Positions 22,820 to 32,204 are shown, counted from the first letter of the stretch. The stretch: DNA of 37,266 bases from Erysipelotrichaceae bacterium (GCA_012523895.1 JAAYSZ010000033.1:123389-160654); one strand, 5' to 3'. A program made the numbers and translations. Notes: generated by a model from the letters alone, not told the origin.

Positions 22820-24049
22820 ATGAAAAGATTTATTTCATTACTACTTGTAGCTATGATGCTATTAGGTTTAGTTGCATGTAGTTCAGACAAGCCATCTGGT
22901 GATGCTCCTGCTACTGAAGGTGCTGCTGAAACAGTTACTTTAAGAGTATGGGGTGCTCAAGATGATCAAGAAATGTTACAAGGGATGATTGATGCATTTA
23001 TTGCAGCTAATCCTGACACTGAGTGGGATATTACATTGGGTGTTGTTAGTGAAGCTGATGCTAAAACTAAATATCTAGAAGATCCTGCTGCTGCTGCGGA
23101 CGTATTTGCTTTTGCAAACGATCAAATTATTGACTTAGTTAATGCTGGTGCATTATACAAAGTTACAAGAAATGCTGATGATATTAAGGCTAGAAACTCA
23201 GAAGGTTCAATTGAAGGATCTTCAGTAGATGGTCAATTATATGGATATCCACTTACTGCTGATAATGGATACTTCCTATATTATGATTCAAGCGTATTTA
23301 CAAAAGAAGATGTTGATTCATTAGATACAATGCTTGCTAAAGCTAACGAAGCTGGTAAGAAAGTATTTATGGATGTATCAAATGGTTGGTATATTGCTTC
23401 ATTCTTCTTAGGTAATGGTGGAACATTTGCTATTGATGCTGATGGAAACCAAGTTGTTGATTTCAACAATGAAAATGGTTTAGCTGCTGCTGAAGCAATT
23501 AAAGCATTTACAGCTGATCCTGCATTCTTAACTGGTGATGATTCAATTTTAGTTGCTGGTATGGGTGATACAATTGCTGCTGGTGTTTCTGGAACATGGA
23601 ATGCTACTGCAATGGAAGAAGCATTAGGTGAAAACTATGCTGCTGCAAAACTTCCTAAGTATACAACTGCTGCTGGTGAAGTACAAATGGGTTCATTTGT
23701 TGGATATAAAGTTTTAGGTGTTAACTCACAAACTAAATTCCCTGAGCAAGCAATGGACTTAGCTGATTTCTTATCAAATGAAGAAAATCAAAAACTAAGA
23801 TTTGAAACAAGACAATTACTTCCATCTAACACAGTTGCTGCTGCTGAGCCAGCTGTTGCTGAAAATATTGCAATAGCTGCATTACAAGAACAAAACCCTT
23901 ATGGAACTTCACAAAAAGAAGTGTTGGGTACATACTGGGCTCCTGCTGAAGCATTCGGTGCAACTTTGGAAGCTAAGGATTATTCAATTGATCTTCAAAC
24001 ATTACTAGATGATATGGTTGAACAAATTCAAACACCAGCTGGTAATTAA
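22820..24049 (+). CDS. malE: maltodextrin-binding lipoprotein
   Basis: A 409-residue extracellular solute-binding protein anchored by lipid at Cys20 (lipobox LVAC), followed by a short Ser/Pro/Ala-rich linker. The family-1 binding fold shows VTLRVWGAQDDQEMLQGM, DVFAFANDQI, LYGYPLTADNGYFLYYD and MGSFVGYKVLGVN, all typical of MalE/GanO-type maltodextrin-binding proteins. The SD before ATG 22820 is weak (GTGAAT). An operator precedes it, and a hairpin after its stop probably raises its level relative to the permease genes. Confidence 0.92.
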   Translation: MKRFISLLLVAMMLLGLVACSSDKPSGDAPATEGAAETVTLRVWGAQDDQEMLQGMIDAFIAANPDTEWDITLGVVSEADAKTKYLEDPAAAADVFAFANDQIIDLVNAGALYKVTRNADDIKARNSEGSIEGSSVDGQLYGYPLTADNGYFLYYDSSVFTKEDVDSLDTMLAKANEAGKKVFMDVSNGWYIASFFLGNGGTFAIDADGNQVVDFNNENGLAAAEAIKAFTADPAFLTGDDSILVAGMGDTIAAGVSGTWNATAMEEALGENYAAAKLPKYTTAAGEVQMGSFVGYKVLGVNSQTKFPEQAMDLADFLSNEENQKLRFETRQLLPSNTVAAAEPAVAENIAIAALQEQNPYGTSQKEVLGTYWAPAEAFGATLEAKDYSIDLQTLLDDMVEQIQTPAGN

Positions 24050-24064
24050 TTAAAGAAAGAAATT

Positions 24065-24098
24065 AAGGGTAAAACTATAAAAGGTTTTACCCTTTAAT
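24065..24098 (+). terminator. intercistronic hairpin between malE and malF
   Basis: AAGGGTAAAAC (24065-24075) pairs perfectly with GTTTTACCCTT (24084-24094). The T-run after it is short and broken by AA, so read-through is expected. It should act as a partial terminator or 3' stabiliser that favours malE mRNA. Confidence 0.75.
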
Positions 24099-24113
24099 TT
24101 ATAGAGGTGAAAC

Positions 24114-25514
24114 ATGGAAAGTAAAAAAATTACTGATACAATTAGTAACTTCTTTAAAACAATTAATAATGGTATTAAAGGATTTATTGAAGGATTTACA
24201 AAAGGGGATATAATTACAAAACTTTCATATATAATAATGGGCTTTGGAAGTTTTGGAAGAAAACAATTTGTTAAAGGTTTTTTCTTTTTGATAATTCAAA
24301 TTATTTATATTTTATTTATGGTAAATTCTGGTGGCTACTATTTAAGTATGTTGCCTACTTTAGGTACTACTACTCAGGGTGAAGTTTGGGATGAGGCTGC
24401 TCAAATATATAGAATTTCTCAGGGTGATAATTCTATGCTTTTATTACTATTTGGGGTAAGCGTTATCTTAGTAACTATAGTTATGGTATTTTTATATGTT
24501 TGGCAAACTAGGATTGCTTATAGAAATCAAAAACTATTAGCTGATAATAAAAAGCTTCCTACATTTAAGGAAGACTTTAAAGATATGTTTGATAAAAACT
24601 TTAGTGCTACTATTTTGTTTTTACCGATGTTATTAACTGTTTTATTTACAGTTGTTCCATTAATCTTTATGATTTTAATGGCATTTACAAACTTTGATAA
24701 AAATCATCAACCTCCAGGAAACTTGTTTACTTGGGTTGGTCTAGAAAACTTTAAAAGTGTTTTTGGTGGTAATCCTTTATGGGCTACTACATTTAAAAGA
24801 TTGTTTGTATGGACAATTATTTGGGCAATATTTGCGACATTCTTAAATTATATTTTGGGTATGTTGTTGGCGATAATAATTAATAAAAAGGGAATTAAAC
24901 TTAAGAAGTTTTGGAGAACAATATTTGTAATAACTATTGCGGTTCCTCAATTTGTTAGTTTGATGTTAATGTCTAAACTTTTACATGATCAAGGGGCAAT
25001 GAATGTTCTATTGAAACAATTAGGTTTAATAGGGTCCTTTATTCCATTTTTAAGTGATCCTTTTGTGGCTAAGGTTACAGTTATTGTTGTAAATATATGG
25101 GTTGGTATTCCTTATACAATGTTAATTACTAGTGGAATATTAATGAATATTCCTGAGGATTTATATGAGGCTAGTAAACTTGATGGGGCAAATGCTTTTC
25201 AACAATTTATATATATTACACTTCCTTATATGCTACATGTGACTACTCCTTATTTAATTACTCAATTTGTTGGTAATATTAATAATTTTAATGTTATTTA
25301 CTTACTTACTGGTGGAGGTCCATTATCACTTAAACTTTATCAAGCCGGTGAGACAGATTTACTTGTTACATGGTTATATAAATTAACTGTTAATGAACAA
25401 AACTATTCGCTTGCTAGTACTATTGGAATATTAATATTTGTTATTGTTAGTACTATTTCACTTATTGTTTATAACAATACAAGTGCAGTTAAACAGGAGG
25501 ATGATTTCTCATGA
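24114..25514 (+). CDS. malF: maltodextrin ABC transporter permease MalF
   Basis: A 466-residue inner-membrane permease. The N-terminal ~55 residues are cytoplasmic and amphipathic; then come an early helix pair, a loop (about 80-100), and the binding-protein-dependent permease domain (about 170-460). The EAA loop, EASKLDGANAFQQFIYITLP, contacts the ATPase. It ends within the malG start (ATGA overlap of 4). No MalK ATPase is in the window, so a shared MsmX-type ATPase encoded elsewhere probably drives it. Confidence 0.93.
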   Translation: MESKKITDTISNFFKTINNGIKGFIEGFTKGDIITKLSYIIMGFGSFGRKQFVKGFFFLIIQIIYILFMVNSGGYYLSMLPTLGTTTQGEVWDEAAQIYRISQGDNSMLLLLFGVSVILVTIVMVFLYVWQTRIAYRNQKLLADNKKLPTFKEDFKDMFDKNFSATILFLPMLLTVLFTVVPLIFMILMAFTNFDKNHQPPGNLFTWVGLENFKSVFGGNPLWATTFKRLFVWTIIWAIFATFLNYILGMLLAIIINKKGIKLKKFWRTIFVITIAVPQFVSLMLMSKLLHDQGAMNVLLKQLGLIGSFIPFLSDPFVAKVTVIVVNIWVGIPYTMLITSGILMNIPEDLYEASKLDGANAFQQFIYITLPYMLHVTTPYLITQFVGNINNFNVIYLLTGGGPLSLKLYQAGETDLLVTWLYKLTVNEQNYSLASTIGILIFVIVSTISLIVYNNTSAVKQEDDFS

Positions 25515-26353
25515 AAAAACATCGTAGTATATCTAACACAATAATTTATATTATTTTAAGTGTTATGAGTGTTATATGGATATTTCCAATAGTTTGGTTA
25601 GTGATGCAGTCTTTTAGAGGAGAACAAGGAGCATTTACATCTTATATAATTCCTAAAGTTTGGACTTTGGATAATTATATTAAGTTATTTACAGATACAA
25701 GATTGTTTAATTTCCCTAGATGGTTTATGAATACTTTATTTGTGGCTGTATTTACTTGTATTATTACTACTATTATTGTTTTACTTACAAGTTATGCATT
25801 TTCTAGGCTTAGATTTAAACTTAGAAAACCATTAATGAATATTATTTTGATTTTGGGGATGTTTCCTGGATTTATGTCTATGGTTGCGATATATCACATT
25901 CTTAAGGCTTTTGGATTAACTCAAAGTTTAGTTTCATTAATACTTGTTTATTCTGGTGGAGCTGCGATGGGTTATTATATCGCTAAGGGATTTTTTGATA
26001 CTATTCCTAGATCTATAGATGAGGCAGCACTTATTGATGGTGCTACTAAGAATCAAGTGTTTTGGTTGATTACCCTTCCAATGTCTAAACCTATTATTGT
26101 TTATACGGTTTTGACTTCATTTATTGCGCCTTGGGTAGATTTTATCTTTGTTTCAGTAATTATGAAGGATAATTATCAAAATTATACAGTGGCTCTTGGT
26201 TTGTATCAGATGATTACAAGGGAAAATATTACAGCTTATTTTACACAGTTTTGTGCGGGTGCTGTAATTATTGCAATTCCTATTACGATATTATTTATTG
26301 CTATGCAGAAATACTATGTTGAAGGTGTTACTGCTGGTGGGGCTAAAGGATGA
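25511..26353 (+). CDS. malG: maltodextrin ABC transporter permease MalG
   Basis: A 280-residue membrane permease with six predicted helices. The EAA loop is DEAALIDGATKNQVFWLITLP. The C-terminus, MQKYYVEGVTAGGAKG, is the typical MalG ending, in which the tail reaches the transport path. The 4-base overlaps with malF and with the downstream amylase gene indicate translational coupling. Confidence 0.95.
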   Translation: MKKHRSISNTIIYIILSVMSVIWIFPIVWLVMQSFRGEQGAFTSYIIPKVWTLDNYIKLFTDTRLFNFPRWFMNTLFVAVFTCIITTIIVLLTSYAFSRLRFKLRKPLMNIILILGMFPGFMSMVAIYHILKAFGLTQSLVSLILVYSGGAAMGYYIAKGFFDTIPRSIDEAALIDGATKNQVFWLITLPMSKPIIVYTVLTSFIAPWVDFIFVSVIMKDNYQNYTVALGLYQMITRENITAYFTQFCAGAVIIAIPITILFIAMQKYYVEGVTAGGAKG

Positions 26354-27801
26354 TAAAAAAACTATTACTTTCTTTAGTGATACTTATTTCTTTACTTGGA
26401 TGTAATAAGGAAGAGGTTTATGATAGTGATGTTTATTATGAAATCTTTGTGGCTTCATTTAATGATAGTGATAATGATGGTATTGGTGATTTAAAAGGTG
26501 TTACTTTAAAGCTACCTTATTTAAAGTCTTTAGGTATTGGTGGTATTTGGTTAATGCCAATTATGAAGAGTGAAACATATCATAAATATGATGTGGATAA
26601 TTATTATTTAATTGATAGTGATTATGGTACTATGGATGATTTTAAGGAGTTAGTTGATAAAGCTAATGAATTAAATATTGATATTATTATTGATTTACCT
26701 TTAAATCATACTTCTGATAGTCATGAGTGGTTTATTAGTGCTAAGGAAAATAAATTAAATGATACATGTAATCCTGATAATAAATGTGATTATTATAATT
26801 TTAGTGATACTAAAGAGTCTGGTTATGAACCTTTAGGTGATAAATATTATTATGAAGCAAGATTTTGGTCTGGTATGCCTGATTTAAATCTTGATAGTGA
26901 AAATGTTAGAAATGAAATAAAAGACATTGTTGAGTTTTGGATGGACACCGGTATTAAGGGGTTTAGGTTAGATGCAGTACTATATTATTATCAAAACAAT
27001 GTCAGTAAGAATAATGAATTTGTTTCTTGGTTAATGGAAATAGTTAGAAATAAAAGAGAAGATGCTTTTGTGGTTGGGGAAGTTTGGTCTAGTGAAAATA
27101 TAATATTAGATTCATATGGTAGTGGTATTGATTCTTTGTTTGATTTTACAATGAGTGGTCAAGATGGATTTATCGCAAAAGCAATTAGAAGTGAAAATGG
27201 TCAGTTTTTAGCTTCTAAAATGATTGAGTACAATGATTTGATTAAAGAGGGTAGTGTAAATAGTATTTTCTTATCTAATCATGATCAATCTAGAAGTGCT
27301 GGTTATTTTATAGATGAAGATAAACAAAAACTTGCGGCTAGTGTTTATTTATTATCGATTGGAATACCTTTTGTATATTATGGTGAAGAAATAGGTATGA
27401 GGGGTAGTGGAAAAGATGAAAATAAAAGATTGGCAATGTTATGGGGTGAAGGTAGTGATACTTGTAGTCCTATAGATAGTGATTATACTAGTCAAGTTGA
27501 TACTTCAGTTAAAGAACAATTAAAGGATGAAAATTCTTTGTTAAACCATTATAAAAAGGTTATAAAACTTAGAAATAAGTATATTTATGGCAAGGATTAT
27601 AGTGAGTTTATAGTTGATAATGAAAAAATATTTTCTATTAATTATGAAGGTAATGTAGTTTTAATTAATATGAGTGAAGATATTATTGAAATTGATATTA
27701 AAGGGAAACTATTAGATCAAGTTGATGTAATAGATAAAAGTGTTTTAAAAGATAAGTTAGCCATAGGTGGTTATGGTGTTGTTATATTAGAGGTAGAGTA
27801 A
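26350..27801 (+). CDS. surface-anchored GH13 alpha-amylase lipoprotein
   Basis: A 483-residue GH13 hydrolase with an N-terminal signal and lipobox LLGC (lipidated Cys18), so it acts at the outer face of the membrane. Conserved regions are DLPLNHTSDSHEW (about 115-127), GFRLDAVLYY with nucleophile Asp208, GEVWSSE with acid/base Glu244, and SNHDQSRS with Asp312. The calcium-binding-like DSDNDGIGDLKG loop (39-50) is present. It would cut starch or glycogen fragments into maltodextrins for MalEFG. It overlaps malG by 4 bases and is followed one base later by malQ. Confidence 0.9.
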   Translation: MIKKLLLSLVILISLLGCNKEEVYDSDVYYEIFVASFNDSDNDGIGDLKGVTLKLPYLKSLGIGGIWLMPIMKSETYHKYDVDNYYLIDSDYGTMDDFKELVDKANELNIDIIIDLPLNHTSDSHEWFISAKENKLNDTCNPDNKCDYYNFSDTKESGYEPLGDKYYYEARFWSGMPDLNLDSENVRNEIKDIVEFWMDTGIKGFRLDAVLYYYQNNVSKNNEFVSWLMEIVRNKREDAFVVGEVWSSENIILDSYGSGIDSLFDFTMSGQDGFIAKAIRSENGQFLASKMIEYNDLIKEGSVNSIFLSNHDQSRSAGYFIDEDKQKLAASVYLLSIGIPFVYYGEEIGMRGSGKDENKRLAMLWGEGSDTCSPIDSDYTSQVDTSVKEQLKDENSLLNHYKKVIKLRNKYIYGKDYSEFIVDNEKIFSINYEGNVVLINMSEDIIEIDIKGKLLDQVDVIDKSVLKDKLAIGGYGVVILEVE

Positions 27802-27802
27802 T

Positions 27803-29251
27803 TTGGAAAAGAGAAGATCGGGAATTTTAATGCCAGTAGCATCTTTACCGTCTCTTCATGGTATAGGTGATTTTGGGCCTTCTAGTTATGAATTTGTGGA
27901 TTTTTTAGTTGATGCTGGTTTTAGTATCTGGCAAATATTGCCTTTAAATCCATTGGGATATGGAAATTCTCCATATCAGCCTTATTCTTCTAATGCGATG
28001 GATGATTTGTATATTTCATTAGAATTATTGAATAAGGAAGGTTTAGTTCAGAAGGCGGGTTCATATAATAGGTTTGATAGTACTATTGATTATGATGAAG
28101 TTAGGGCTTATAAACAGCACTTTTTAAGGCTTGCGTTTAAAAAGTTTAAAAAAGATGAAAAATATGAAGAGTTTATTAAGTTTGATTGGGTTTATAATTA
28201 TGCGGTTTTTCTAACTTTTAAAAAGAATAATAGATTGATTTGTTGGAATGATTGGCCTGGTTTTATGAAGGATTGGATTGTTGATAATAAATTGGATCTT
28301 AGTCCTTATGAAAAAGATATTGAATTTGAATTGTTTGTTCAATATACCCTTTATAAACAATGGAATGATTTAAAGTCTTATGCAAATTCTAAGGGTATTT
28401 TGATTATGGGTGATATGCCTATTTATGTAGGTATTGATAGTGATGATGTTTGGGCTAATCAAGATTTATTCTTGTTAGATAAAAAAGGTAGACCTACTCA
28501 TGTGGCAGGTGTGCCTCCTGATTATTTTAGTGAGACTGGTCAAAGATGGGGTAATCCTTTATATGATTGGCCAAAACATAAGTCTAGTGGCTTTAAGTTT
28601 TGGATTGATAGATTAGAGTATAATTCTAGGCTATTTGATATTATAAGGATTGATCATTTTAGAGCTTTTGATACTTATTGGAAGATTCCAGCTGATTGTC
28701 CTACTGCAGTAAAGGGTAGATGGATAAAGGCTCCTGGATATGCGTTTTTTGATAAATTGTTTAAGGAGCTTCCTGATATTAATATTGTGGTGGAAGATCT
28801 TGGTGATTTAAGAGATGAAGTATTAGAGCTTAGAGATTATTATGATTTTAAGGGTATGAGAATTGTTCAGTTTACTTTTGATCCAGAAGGAATGGATGAA
28901 GATAGAGAAAACTTAATTATTTATACTGGGACTCATGATAATCAAACTATTAGAGGTTGGTATTCAGACCTTAAGGCAAAAGAGAAGACTAAGGTTAGAG
29001 AATATTTAAAGGATAATGGATTTGATTATGGTAGTGTTAGTTTAAATATGATTGCATATACTTTAAAGAGTAAGGCTCAAATTGCGATTGTACCATTTAT
29101 GGACATTTTAAATCTTACTGATAAAGCTAGATTAAATACTCCTGGTACAGTAGGTAATCCTAATTGGCAATATAGACTTACAAGACTTAAGAGATTAAAA
29201 GATAAGACTGAATTGTTGAAGAAAATGAATAAGAAGTATAAGAGAAAGTAG
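27803..29251 (+). CDS. malQ: 4-alpha-glucanotransferase (amylomaltase, GH77)
   Basis: A 482-residue cytoplasmic disproportionating enzyme that rearranges maltodextrins and releases glucose. It starts with TTG (27803) after AGAGGTAGAG; the translation (M)EKRRSGILMPVASLPS aligns with GH77 N-termini. Catalytic residues are Asp284 in RIDHFRAF (nucleophile), Glu331 in VVEDLG (acid/base) and Asp379 in GTHDNQT. It is last in the mal operon, with a bidirectional terminator at its stop codon. Products feed the phosphorylase encoded on the other strand at 11.6-13.8 kb. Confidence 0.95.
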   Translation: MEKRRSGILMPVASLPSLHGIGDFGPSSYEFVDFLVDAGFSIWQILPLNPLGYGNSPYQPYSSNAMDDLYISLELLNKEGLVQKAGSYNRFDSTIDYDEVRAYKQHFLRLAFKKFKKDEKYEEFIKFDWVYNYAVFLTFKKNNRLICWNDWPGFMKDWIVDNKLDLSPYEKDIEFELFVQYTLYKQWNDLKSYANSKGILIMGDMPIYVGIDSDDVWANQDLFLLDKKGRPTHVAGVPPDYFSETGQRWGNPLYDWPKHKSSGFKFWIDRLEYNSRLFDIIRIDHFRAFDTYWKIPADCPTAVKGRWIKAPGYAFFDKLFKELPDINIVVEDLGDLRDEVLELRDYYDFKGMRIVQFTFDPEGMDEDRENLIIYTGTHDNQTIRGWYSDLKAKEKTKVREYLKDNGFDYGSVSLNMIAYTLKSKAQIAIVPFMDILNLTDKARLNTPGTVGNPNWQYRLTRLKRLKDKTELLKKMNKKYKRK

Positions 29252-29267
29252 AGTAAAATCTACTTTT
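29245..29267. terminator. bidirectional terminator between malQ and the restriction genes
   Basis: AAAGTAGA (29245-29252) pairs with TCTACTTT (29259-29266) around GTAAAA. It overlaps the malQ stop codon, and the endonuclease gene ends at 29267 on the other strand. Confidence 0.7.
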
Positions 29268-30562
29268 TATATAATTGTTCCTATTAACCAGTTTACCCAT
29301 GAACGTACTGTGCTTGCTCTTCTTTTTGGAGTTGAGTTATAAGAACCATTTTTTGTGCTAGATAATTCCGGTATATGTAAACTGATTAATTTTGCAATTT
29401 CATCATTGTTTAATAGTTTGCCTGATTCAATATATTCTTTAAAAACTAAGTTAAATACTTTATGTTTCAAAATTTGTTTAAATAGAATTTCATTCATTTT
29501 TAATTCATTAGAATCTATTATTTTTTTTCCTAAATTTGTTAAGATATATTCTTTATTTTCTTTTTGTATTAATTCTAAATATCTACATGCAGCTATATAG
29601 TAGTTCCCTTGTCTTTTGTCATAGCCAAGGTTTTCCGCTACTTCAGAAGATGTATTAATACCATCATTTATTAAAAATAAAGTTTGTATCACTAGGTTGA
29701 AAGAATCTGCTTGTGGAAATGGAACTGATTTTTGAGACTTTTCTTCAATAATATGTATGTTTTTTAAAATTTCTTTCTTTTTATAATCGGAATTTCCATA
29801 TTGAACAATATAACTTTTTTGATATATTAACTCTAAAGAATTGTAGTTGTAAGGGTCAATGAATTTATATACATATACTGTGTATATACCATTATCATAT
29901 GTAAAGAATACGGGTATTACTTCTTTTTTTACTTTTTCATTCCAGTATCTATATGGATAAAACAATTGTCTAATAATAAAATCATCTGGTTGTTGATTTT
30001 TTGCTTCTACCAATATGACTTTATTTAAACTTTCGTATCCACCATCTATTTCAATTTGGGGTCTATCTATAGTTATTTTTCTAGTTTTGTTATTTTTACT
30101 AGTACTAACTTTAAATGAAAATCCATTTGGTCTCATTCTACCAGATATAGTTTGAACTAATTTTTCTCCAATTGCATCATCAAGAATTCCAGAAAGTAAT
30201 GCAACGTGTAATGCATTACTTTCCGAATAGACATTATTTGGATCTATTGTTTCAATGTAAGATGGTATTTCTAGAATTTTTGGCTTTGGTTTTATGGAAG
30301 GTAATTTGGAGTATAAATTGAAATCACCTAAAATGTATGTTCCATTATTTATAGGGAGCATTCCTAAGTTATATTTTTTAAAAATCTGAGGTAATTGTTT
30401 TGAAAAATCAAACTTAGTCATTAATCGAGGTTCTTTATATTCTCTTATTTGCTCTGCAGAAATTATAAAAAAACCTTCCTTTTCAATTTTGTTTAATATA
30501 TTGTATTTTTCAAATATCAAGTCCCAGTACTCTGATACAGTTAATCTTTTACTCATTTTCAT
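29267..30562 (-). CDS. type II restriction endonuclease with PD-(D/E)XK core and winged helix
   Basis: A 431-residue protein, predicted to be the nuclease of the type II unit. Residues about 150-190 show the PD-(D/E)XK signature: IEIDGG (Asp173), then VILVEAKNQ with Glu186-x-Lys188. The N-terminal ~140 residues look like a recognition domain (resembling what is called DUF6997, from memory). Residues about 290-360 form a winged helix: INTSSEVAENLGYDKRQGNYYIAACRYLELI. A second small helical domain follows (365-431). Two start codons are possible, ATG at 30562 and ATG at 30556. It overlaps the methyltransferase gene by 14 or 8 bases. The recognition sequence is not readable. Confidence 0.82.
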   Translation of the reverse strand: MKMSKRLTVSEYWDLIFEKYNILNKIEKEGFFIISAEQIREYKEPRLMTKFDFSKQLPQIFKKYNLGMLPINNGTYILGDFNLYSKLPSIKPKPKILEIPSYIETIDPNNVYSESNALHVALLSGILDDAIGEKLVQTISGRMRPNGFSFKVSTSKNNKTRKITIDRPQIEIDGGYESLNKVILVEAKNQQPDDFIIRQLFYPYRYWNEKVKKEVIPVFFTYDNGIYTVYVYKFIDPYNYNSLELIYQKSYIVQYGNSDYKKKEILKNIHIIEEKSQKSVPFPQADSFNLVIQTLFLINDGINTSSEVAENLGYDKRQGNYYIAACRYLELIQKENKEYILTNLGKKIIDSNELKMNEILFKQILKHKVFNLVFKEYIESGKLLNNDEIAKLISLHIPELSSTKNGSYNSTPKRRASTVRSWVNWLIGTII

Positions 30563-31391
30563 AAACTTTATAATTTCTTATTAATAATTCTTTTACTGCT
30601 CCTCTTTTGTCGCCTTTACAATTTACATATCTCTTAGCAAAAACTTCAATAATATAATAATCTTTATATATTTCTCTAATATACTTTGTATCAGCATTAG
30701 ATAATAAAAAGTAAGCTCCTTTTTTATGTAATTCATCACATTTGTTCTTTAATTCAAGTTGATTTTCTCTTGTAAAACCATTAGATTGATAACTTGTAAA
30801 ACTTTCTATATTTTCTTCTGAATCATAAGGTGGGTCAAGATATACAAAATCTCCTTTAGATATTTGATTTAGAAAAATTTTAAAATCATCAGAATATATT
30901 TCTATATCATTATTATTAAGATAGTCACTAAGTTTCAAAATGTTTTCTTCATCAACAATATTCGGATTCACGTATCTTCCATAAGGAGTATTATAATGAC
31001 CGTTACTATTTACTCTATATAGTCCATTATAACAAGTTTTATTTAAATACAAAATTCTTGCTGCTTTATGAATTTTGTTCATAAGACTAAAAGTATACTC
31101 GTTTCTATCTAAAGCTCTTATTTGATAGAAGTATTCACTAGTATTGTTTTTTTGATGTTTCTTTAGAATTTTGATTAGCTCTTTTGGTTTGTTTTTTACT
31201 ACTTCGTATACATTAATTAAATCCTTGTTTAAATCATTAACTTTTGCTTTTTGTGGCTTTAAGTCTATTAATACTGCTCCTCCACCTAAAAAAGCCTCGT
31301 GGTAAATATTAAATTTTGTACGAGGAATATTTTCGTTTATCTGATCAAGTAGCTGTCTTTTTCCACCTACCCATTTTACAATTGGTTTCAT
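30549..31391 (-). CDS. Dam-type (D12 class) adenine-N6 DNA methyltransferase
   Basis: A 280-residue alpha-class methyltransferase similar to M.DpnIIA/Dam. Motif X is KWVGGKRQLL at residue 6, motif I EAFLGGGAV (32-40) binds S-adenosylmethionine, and motif IV DPPY (186-189) is catalytic. The segment YNGLYRVNSNGHYNTPYGRY (121-140) is the DpnM/Dam-type DNA-contacting region. The C-terminal RGAVKELLIRNY is also typical. It should protect the host against the downstream nuclease, with which it overlaps. GATC is the most likely site by similarity, but related enzymes methylate other sequences. A GAGGT ribosome binding site precedes the ATG at 31391. Confidence 0.9.
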   Translation of the reverse strand: MKPIVKWVGGKRQLLDQINENIPRTKFNIYHEAFLGGGAVLIDLKPQKAKVNDLNKDLINVYEVVKNKPKELIKILKKHQKNNTSEYFYQIRALDRNEYTFSLMNKIHKAARILYLNKTCYNGLYRVNSNGHYNTPYGRYVNPNIVDEENILKLSDYLNNNDIEIYSDDFKIFLNQISKGDFVYLDPPYDSEENIESFTSYQSNGFTRENQLELKNKCDELHKKGAYFLLSNADTKYIREIYKDYYIIEVFAKRYVNCKGDKRGAVKELLIRNYKVYENE

Positions 31392-31490
31392 TGTGTACCT
31401 CTATTTAATATTATATGATAAATTTCAATATAATTCTATTTTTAATAGGAGAGTAATCGAAAAAAATAATACTTTAATGGGTGAGATTTT

Positions 31491-32204
31491 ATGAATAATT
31501 ATAAACTACAGGAAACAAGTGTTTGGAAATTTATTGATAGAGGAAAATGGGCAACTCATAACCCATATTATAGAGGGAATTGGAGTCCTCATATTCCAAG
31601 AAATTTAATTTTAAAATACACAAAAGAAAATGATGTTGTTGCAGATTTATTTTTAGGGGGTGGTACAACACTAATAGAAACAAAAATACTTAATAGAAAC
31701 GGAATTGGTGTTGATATAAATATTGAATCGATAAAACTTTCTAAATCTCTTCTTAACTTTTATGTTGAAAACAATTCTAAACAAATATTAAAAAATGAGG
31801 ATAGCAGGAATACATCAATTGAATCAAACACTGTAGATTTAATTTGTATGCATCCACCATATGCAAATGTAATCAAATACAGTAATGAAATTAAAGGTGA
31901 CTTGTCGTTGCTTCCTCCTAAATTATTTTTAAAAGAATGGGACAAGGTTGCAAAGGAATCAAAACGTATTCTAAAAAAAGGAAAAGTTTGTTCTTTTATG
32001 ATAGGTGATATTAGAATGAATGGATGTGTATACCCATTAGGCTTTAAATCGTTAGAAGTATTTTTGAATAATGGTTTTTCATTAAAAGAAATAATTATAA
32101 AAGAACAATATAACTGTAAATTAACATCTTATTGGAAAAATAAAAGCAAGCAATATGGATTTTATTTGCTTGCTCACGAATATATATTTATTTTATTCAA
32201 TTAG
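31491..32204 (+). CDS. second DNA methyltransferase, HPPY-type (m4C or m6A)
   Basis: A 237-residue amino-methyltransferase, divergent from the Dam-type gene (99 bases apart) and convergent on the GHKL operon, whose last gene it overlaps by 8 bases. The N-terminus, RGKWATHNPYYRGNWSPHIPRNLI, corresponds to motif X. Motif I is DLFLGGGTT (52-60), and motif IV is HPPY (121-124) in place of DPPY/SPPY. NVIKYS-EIKGDLS and the end segment IIKEQYNC are, from memory, conserved in a widespread family of restriction-linked methylases. There is no long recognition domain. It could be a second protecting enzyme of the type II unit (as DpnA in DpnII) or the modifier of the neighbouring operon. Confidence 0.85.
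   Translation: MNNYKLQETSVWKFIDRGKWATHNPYYRGNWSPHIPRNLILKYTKENDVVADLFLGGGTTLIETKILNRNGIGVDINIESIKLSKSLLNFYVENNSKQILKNEDSRNTSIESNTVDLICMHPPYANVIKYSNEIKGDLSLLPPKLFLKEWDKVAKESKRILKKGKVCSFMIGDIRMNGCVYPLGFKSLEVFLNNGFSLKEIIIKEQYNCKLTSYWKNKSKQYGFYLLAHEYIFILFN

Noticed and set aside
22684..22881. 65-codon frame running across the malE promoter and operator
   Set aside because: It starts inside a terminator, crosses the promoter and operator, and runs out of frame into malE; no SD.
26350..27801. TGA at the end of malG as a Trp codon (Mycoplasma-type code)
   Set aside because: TGG is used widely for Trp, several genes end properly in TGA with ATGA overlaps, and protein ends match their families.
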